From Leptobrachium leishanense (Eukaryota; Chordata; Amphibia; Anura; Megophryidae), in the NCBI GenBank assembly GCA_009667805.1, contig CM019063.1, forward strand, positions 357,526,113-357,590,112: a stretch of DNA of 64,000 nt. The letters are read 5' to 3'. The position numbers and the translations under genes were made by a program. This document shows positions 59,222-64,000 of this stretch, one piece after another; within the stretch, counting starts at the first letter, position 1, and the number at the start of each line of letters is the position of its first letter. The notes under the pieces are model-generated. The model was not told where the DNA came from and did not search any database. It worked only from the letters and a program-made list of their open reading frames with translations.

Positions 59222-60272
59222 GTCATATGGGTATATATTGCCCTCAGCTCATATGGGTATATATTGCCCCTAGCTCACATGGGTATATATTGCCACCAGC
59301 TCACATGGGTATATTTTCCCCCAGCTCACAGGGGTATATCTGCCCCCAGCTCACATGGGTATATTTACCCCATCTCACATGGGTATATTTGCGCCCAGCT
59401 CACATGGATATATTTGCCCCCAGCTCACATGGGTATATTTCCCCCAGCTCTCATGGGTATACTTGGCCCAAGCTCACATGGATATGTTGCCCCCAGCTCA
59501 CATGGGTATAATTGCCCCCTGCTCACATGGTATAATTGCCCCCTGCTCACATGGGTATAATTGCCCCCTGCTCACATGGGTATAATTGCCCCTGCGTATA
59601 ATTGCCCCCTGCTCACATGGGTATAATTGCCCCCAGCTCACATGGGTATAATTGCCCCAAGCTCACATGGGTATATTTTCCCCCAGCTCAAATGGATATA
59701 TTTGCCCCAGCACACATGGGTATAATTGCCCCCTGCTCACATGGGTATAAATGCCCCCTGCTCACATGGGTATAATTGCTCCCTGCGTATAATTGCCCCC
59801 TGCTCACATGGGTATAATTGCCCCCAGCTCACATGGGTATATTTGCCCCCAGCTCACATGGGTATAATTGCCCCCTGCTCACATGGGTATAATTGCCCCC
59901 TGCTCACATGGGTATAATTGCCCCCTGCTCACATGGGTATAATTGCCCCTGCGTATAATTGCCCCTGCTCACATGGGTATAATTGCCCCCAGCTCACATG
60001 GGTATAATTGCCCCAAGCTCACATGGGTATATTTGCCCCCTGCTCACATGGGTATAATTGCCCCCTGCTCACATGGGTATAAATGCCCCCTGCTCACATG
60101 GGTATAATTGCTCCCTGCGTATAATTGCCCCCTGCTCACATGGGTATAATTGCCCCCAGCTCACATGGGTATAATTGCCCCCAGCTCACATGGGTATATT
60201 TGCCCCCAGCTCACATGGGTATAATTGCCCCCTGCTCACATGGGTATATTTTCCCCCAGCTCACATGGATGA
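59222..60272 (+). repeat. 25-bp minisatellite, about 42 units
   Basis: Unit GGGTATAATTGCCCCC(T/A)GCTCACAT. A truncated unit (CCCTGCGTATAATTG) recurs near 59590, 59783, 59949 and 60117. The stretch around 59755 repeats around 60080, giving a higher-order period of about 330 bp. Confidence 0.93.
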
Positions 60273-60274
60273 GC

Positions 60275-60600
60275 CCACCGGCAACAGGGACTTCAAGATG
60301 GCCGCCAGCGAGCTTCCTCTGACATCATCAGAGGGGCCCGCCAGCAGCCATCTTGAAGTCCCTGCTCGCCGGAGGCTGAGCCCACCGACGAGCAGGGACT
60401 TAAAGATGGCCGCCAACGGACTTCCCCTGACTTCAGAGGGGCCGCCGGCGGCCATCTTGAAGTCCCTGCTCGCCGGAGTCTGAGCCCACCGTCGAGCAGG
60501 GACTTAAAGATGGCCGCCGGCGGGCTTCCTCTGACATCATCAGAGGGGGCCCGTCGGCGGCTAACTTCAAGTCCCTGCTCGCCGGTGGGCATAAATGGGC
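60275..60600. repeat. ~110-bp palindromic GC-rich repeats
   Basis: Three units containing AAGATGGCCGCC, CATCATCAGAGGGG and AGTCCCTGCTCGCCGG in alternating orientation, each able to fold on itself. Confidence 0.85.
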
Positions 60601-60644
60601 CCAGCCTCGGGCGAGCAGGGATCCGCCAAAAAAAAGAAAGCTGA

Positions 60645-60750
60645 GCCGTTGGAGAGGCGCGCGCAAAGCGCCTCTCTCACCTCCTCAGTGACTGAGCTGT
60701 GAGGAGGTGAGACAGGGAGCGCGCCTCTCAAACGGCTCCGCTTTTTTTTT
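60645..60750. repeat. Palindrome GAGCCGTT...AACGGCTC
   Basis: GGAGAGGCGCGCGC on the left pairs with GCGCGCCTCTC on the right; the loop contains CTCCTCAGTGACTGAG. Confidence 0.8.
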
Positions 60751-61252
60751 TCTAACAGTTTTTAAATGTCCGTCGCACATGCGCAGTCAGCGCTTGACGG
60801 CGACGGACTTTAAAACGGTTTTATTATATAGATGATTGTTTATATTTGTCAATTTTCAACATGCAAAGTGAGCGAACAAAAGAAGAAAAATCTAAATCAA
60901 ATCAATATTTGGTGTTACTACCTTTTACCTTCAAACCAGCATCAATTCTCATAGGTACACTTGCACAAAATCAGGGATTTTGTAGGATTATAGTCAGGTG
61001 TATGATCAACCGATTATACCAAACAGGTGCTAATGATCATCAATGTCACACGTAGGTTGAAACCCAGTCATGAACTGAAACAGAAACAGCTGTGTAGGAG
61101 GCTTAAAACTTGGTGAGGTGGGACAGGCGCTTCTTCTAGCCAGTGGGGGTGTTCTTTAAGATGTTCCCTCTATTTAGATGGGGTCCAGCCCTCAAATAAA
61201 ACAGAAACAAATATATTGCGCAGTATGTCAGGTAAATATATATAATTTCAAG

Positions 61253-61301
61253 TGCATCTAAACGCGTTTCGCGTTATGAAGCCGCTTCCTCAGTAGATGC
61301 A
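61253..61301 (-). ncRNA. Hammerhead-like motif, minus
   Basis: Minus strand: TGCATCTA (stem I), CTGAGGA, stem GCGG loop, GAAACGCGTT, TAGATGCA (stem I). ACGCGT gives a short stem III. Stem II is weakened by AACGC. An extra A follows CTGAGGA. Confidence 0.6.
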
Positions 61302-61346
61302 TCTACTGAGGAAGCGGCTTCATACCGCGAAACGCATTTAGATGCA
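61298..61346 (+). ncRNA. Hammerhead-like motif, plus
   Basis: Plus strand: TGCATCTA, CTGAGGA, A, GCGG/CCGC stem with 7-nt loop, GAAA, CGCATT, TAGATGCA. Stem I is a perfect 8-bp pair shared with the opposing motif. Stem III is ACGCAT instead of ACGCGT. Confidence 0.6.
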
Positions 61347-61988
61347 CTTGAAATTATATCTTTTACCTTAATAAATTAATTAATCTTACACCCCCTGCGT
61401 GCTGATCTTCACTTTTACTGCTACAATCCTGGATTGCTGCTGAGGAGCGGAAAGAAGGCGCTGGAGTACTGTAAGGGGAATCCGGCATTCCTAAAGCTGC
61501 CTGTTGCTGTTACATCTAGTGTCTGATCTTGAGACACTGAAAAATGTGAGTCAATTCTCCCTAAACATTACCTGACATACAGCGCAATATATTTGTTTGT
61601 TTTATTTGAGGGCTGGACCCCATCTAAATAGAGGGAACATCTTAAAGAACACCCCCACTGGCTGGAAGAAGCGCCTGACCCACCACACTGTTTTTTTCAT
61701 ATGCCTCTCTTTGAGGAATTGGGATATTTCCTCTAGTGAGTGGAGACGAGCTGCTGATCTAGCCCACCCTGGACTTCTGTATAGGTCCACAATAACATAC
61801 TGAAATGTTTCATCACCACAATCCCTATCCCACTCACTATCACTGTATTCAGTGAAATCCATTGGCAAGACATTCTCATAAGAAACCACTAGGTGGCACC
61901 TGACATTCAGACCTTTGTGTATTAAAACTTGGTGAGGAACAGCCAAACTCTGCTACCAGGGTGAGGTTGTAAAAGAGAGTTTCATGTC

Positions 61989-63008
61989 ATGGCAAGATTG
62001 AGCACAGCAACAAGACACAAGGTAGTTATACTGCATCAACAAGGTCTCTCCCAGTCAAAGATTTCAAAGCAGACTGGGGTTTCAAGATATGCTGTTCAAG
62101 CTCTTTTGAAGAAGCACAAAGAAATGGGCAACGTTGAGGATCGTAGACGCAGTGGTCGGCCAAGGAAACTTAGTGCAGCAGATGAAAGACACCTCAAGCT
62201 TATTGCCCTTCGAAATCGGTAGATGTCCAGCAGTGCCATCAGCTCAGAACTGGCAGAAACCAGTGGGACCCAGGTACACCCATCTACTGTCTGGAGAAGT
62301 CTGGGCAGAAGTGGTCTTCATGGAAGAGTTGCAGCCAAAAAGCCATACCTCCGACGTGGGAACAAGGCCAAGTGACTAAAGTATGCACGAAAACATAGGA
62401 ACTGGGGTGCAGAACAATTGCAGCAGGTGCTCTTGACTGAGGAGTAAAAATTTGAAATATTTGGCTGTAACAGAAGGCAGTTTGTTCATCGAAGGGCTGG
62501 AGAGCGGTACAATAATGAGTGTCTGCAGGCAACAGTGAAGCATGGTGGAGGTTCCTTGAACATTTGGGGCTGCATTTCTAAAAATGGAATTGGATATTTG
62601 GTCAGGATTAATGGTGTTCTCAATGCTGAGAAATACAGGCAGATACTTATCCATCATGTAATACCATCAGGGAGGCATATGATTGGCCCCAAATTTATTC
62701 TGCTGCAGGACAATGACCCCAAACATACAGCCAAAGTCATTAAGAACTGTCTTCTGCGTAAAGAACAAGAAGTACTGGAAGTGATGGCAGGCCCCCACAG
62801 AGTCCTGATTTCAACATCATCAAGTGTGTCTGGGATTACACGAAGAGACAGAAGGATGTGAGAAAGCCTACATCCACAAAAGATCTGTGGTTAGTTCTCC
62901 AAGATGTTTGGAACAACCTACCAGCCGAATTCCTTCAAAAACTGTGTGCAAGTGTACCTAGAATTGCTGCTGTTTTGAAGGCAAAGGGTGGTCACACCAA
63001 ATATTGAT
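61989..63008 (+). pseudogene. Tc1 transposase, broken
   Basis: MARLSTATRHKVVILHQQGL opens an intact DNA-binding region up to a stop at 62220. The rest continues over further stops: WRSLGRSGLHGRVAAKKP, LLTEE where the family has TDES (first catalytic Asp lost) followed by TAA, and LLQDNDPKHTAKV with the second Asp. The C-terminus AVLKAKGGHTKY ends at 63008. Confidence 0.92.
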
Positions 63009-63147
63009 TTGATTTAGATTTCTCTTTTGTTCATTCACTGCATTTTGTTCATTTATGAACATAAATGTATAACACTTCCATTTGTGAAAGCATTCTTTGT
63101 TTACAGCATTTTTTCACACCTGCCTAAAACGTTTGCACAGTACTGTA

Positions 63148-64000
63148 TATAATTTTTATTTTTTTTATACCACCAAGTAACACAGATAATATATTTATAT
63201 ATAATAGAGTAGTTTAGAAGAAATGCACATCCCAGAAATTCGGTGAATTGCTGCGATGTGCAATTAATTATTATTTTATTTATAATATTAACTTGAAGCC
63301 TTTCCATAGCAAATCTCACTTTTTTGTCCTTAACCAACAATCACCATAACTTTGTCACAGTATCTTAATTATAAATAATCAGACTAACAGTGCACACAAA
63401 CTTAACAGTCATACTCAGAGCCCTCAGATACATAATATTTAAAGAATAAAAATATTCACTTATACCTCAACATCTAAAAATACATTGTGTGTGTATATAC
63501 ATCTATAATATACATTATTAGTTACTAGTTGCACATACATATTGATAGAATAATATAACACACTCAGCCCCGACCTCATTTATGAGTCTGACCCCCACCC
63601 CCAAAAAAAAACACCAGGACGTGCAGACTACAGAGCATCACTGTTGGTGCTGGGAGAAGTGGGAGGGATATGAAGTTGGAAATTTTTTACATCTCCCTCC
63701 TACGCTCAGGGACGCAACGTGCTACTGATAAGCAACGTGTGAGATAAAAAAAGAAAACGCTGGACACACTGAGCAGTGAGCACCTACAGGCATATCATTC
63801 TCTCCATCTTAAGAATCTAGATAGTAGACAGACCGTCACATAGAGGCAATGAAAGAAAAGATCAATGGCAGGTTGTGGCACTCAAGGGTTAAAGGTAAAT
63901 GAAAAATCCTGAATAAAATACAAAAGTATGAAATATATTTGGAAAAAAATGTGGCCAGGAGAAATTAAAAATATATTCGTACACTAGTACTCTACTTACT
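63148..64000. other. No gene recognised
   Basis: AT-rich. GAATTGCTGCGATGTGCAATTAA near 63245 resembles the GAATTGCTGGGATGTG text at 43500. Nothing coding. Confidence 0.4.

Larger units (their letters stand above)
59117..60832 (-). mobile_element. Non-autonomous Helitron with minisatellite
   Basis: On the minus strand it starts TCTATATAATAAAACCG after A, and ends CACCTAG before T, with hairpin CTGCCCTCTGGGCAG 11 bases before the end. TC start, CTRR end, subterminal hairpin and A/T insertion are Helitron hallmarks. The flanking Tc1 sequence joins without duplication. No Rep/helicase ORF. Confidence 0.75.
61119..61921. mobile_element. Penelope-type inverted fragment inside Tc1
   Basis: Flanked by TTAAAACTTGGTGAGG at 61103-61118 and 61922-61937 (16-bp duplication). 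Outer arms 61119-61234 and 61573-61693 are inverted copies, and 61246-61358 is a second palindrome. No protein coding. Two hammerhead-like motifs and the inverted structure argue for Penelope-type repeats. Confidence 0.65.
59046..63145 (+). mobile_element. Tc1-type element split by two insertions
   Basis: Ends CAGTACTGTGCAAAAGTTTT and complement, ~58-bp terminal repeats, flanked by TA at 59044-59045 and 63146-63147. After removing 59117-60832 and 61119-61937, about 1.57 kb remains, the normal Tc1 size. It is a different family from 4784-6374. Confidence 0.94.

Noticed and set aside
59171..60483. Several HMGI-repeat frames
   Set aside because: They come from the 25-bp minisatellite and change frame freely.

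Overview
The window is a repeat-dominated stretch of vertebrate nuclear DNA, most likely from a frog or another amphibian. I see no intact host gene. The only host-gene sequence I recognise is two decayed copies of the mitochondrial ribosomal protein gene MRPL53. The amphibian guess is an inference. It rests on the mix of transposons: Tc1, hAT, Uribo-like piggyBac ends, a Helitron, Penelope-like elements, chromodomain Ty3/gypsy, a tyrosine-recombinase-type element with an SGNH hydrolase, CR1, L2 and L1 LINEs, and tRNA-derived SINEs. The base composition, poly-purine/pyrimidine tracts and minisatellites fit the same picture.

Layout. 1-7.1 kb: an inverted duplication carrying the two MRPL53 copies. 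One arm later received a solo LTR and an intact Tc1 element (336-aa DD34E transposase, minus strand). 7.2-14.2 kb: an LTR-like segment, a 243-bp tandem array, SGNH-hydrolase and possible RT fragments of a DIRS/Ngaro-type element, a CR1 tail, and a 24-bp minisatellite. 15.4-21.9 kb: an LTR element with 5-bp target duplication. Its inner region encodes (broken) a protein built from 9-residue repeats, with three separate 27-bp arrays and a nested solo LTR. 22-24 kb: a SINE, an L2 tail, and a solo-LTR-like unit.

24-39.2 kb: one minus-strand L1 retrotransposon (ORF1 at right, ORF2 at left) split by four later insertions. From left to right these are an inverted Penelope-like pair (14-bp duplication), a CR1 tail, a TA-flanked inverted-repeat element, and a chromodomain Ty3/gypsy element (5-bp duplication). 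Removing each insertion lets the L1 reading continue. 39.3-44.4 kb: SINEs, AT-rich DNA with interlocking inverted repeats, and a piggyBac-like unit. 44.4-49.3 kb: a broken Penelope-like element with an L2 LINE inside. 49.4-54.9 kb: a second chromodomain gypsy (minus strand, no 5' half), its RT active-site codons split by an hAT element. 56-59 kb: another hAT full of palindromes. 59.0-63.1 kb: a broken Tc1 hosting a minisatellite-bearing Helitron and a Penelope-type fragment with two facing hammerhead-like motifs.

The genes do not work together as a pathway. The window is a layered record of transposition. Its best leads are the 27-bp-periodic LTR element, the hammerhead-like motifs in Penelope-type DNA, the 27-bp micro-inversion between two LTRs, and the apparently intact Tc1. 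I found no evidence of a new defence or metabolic system.
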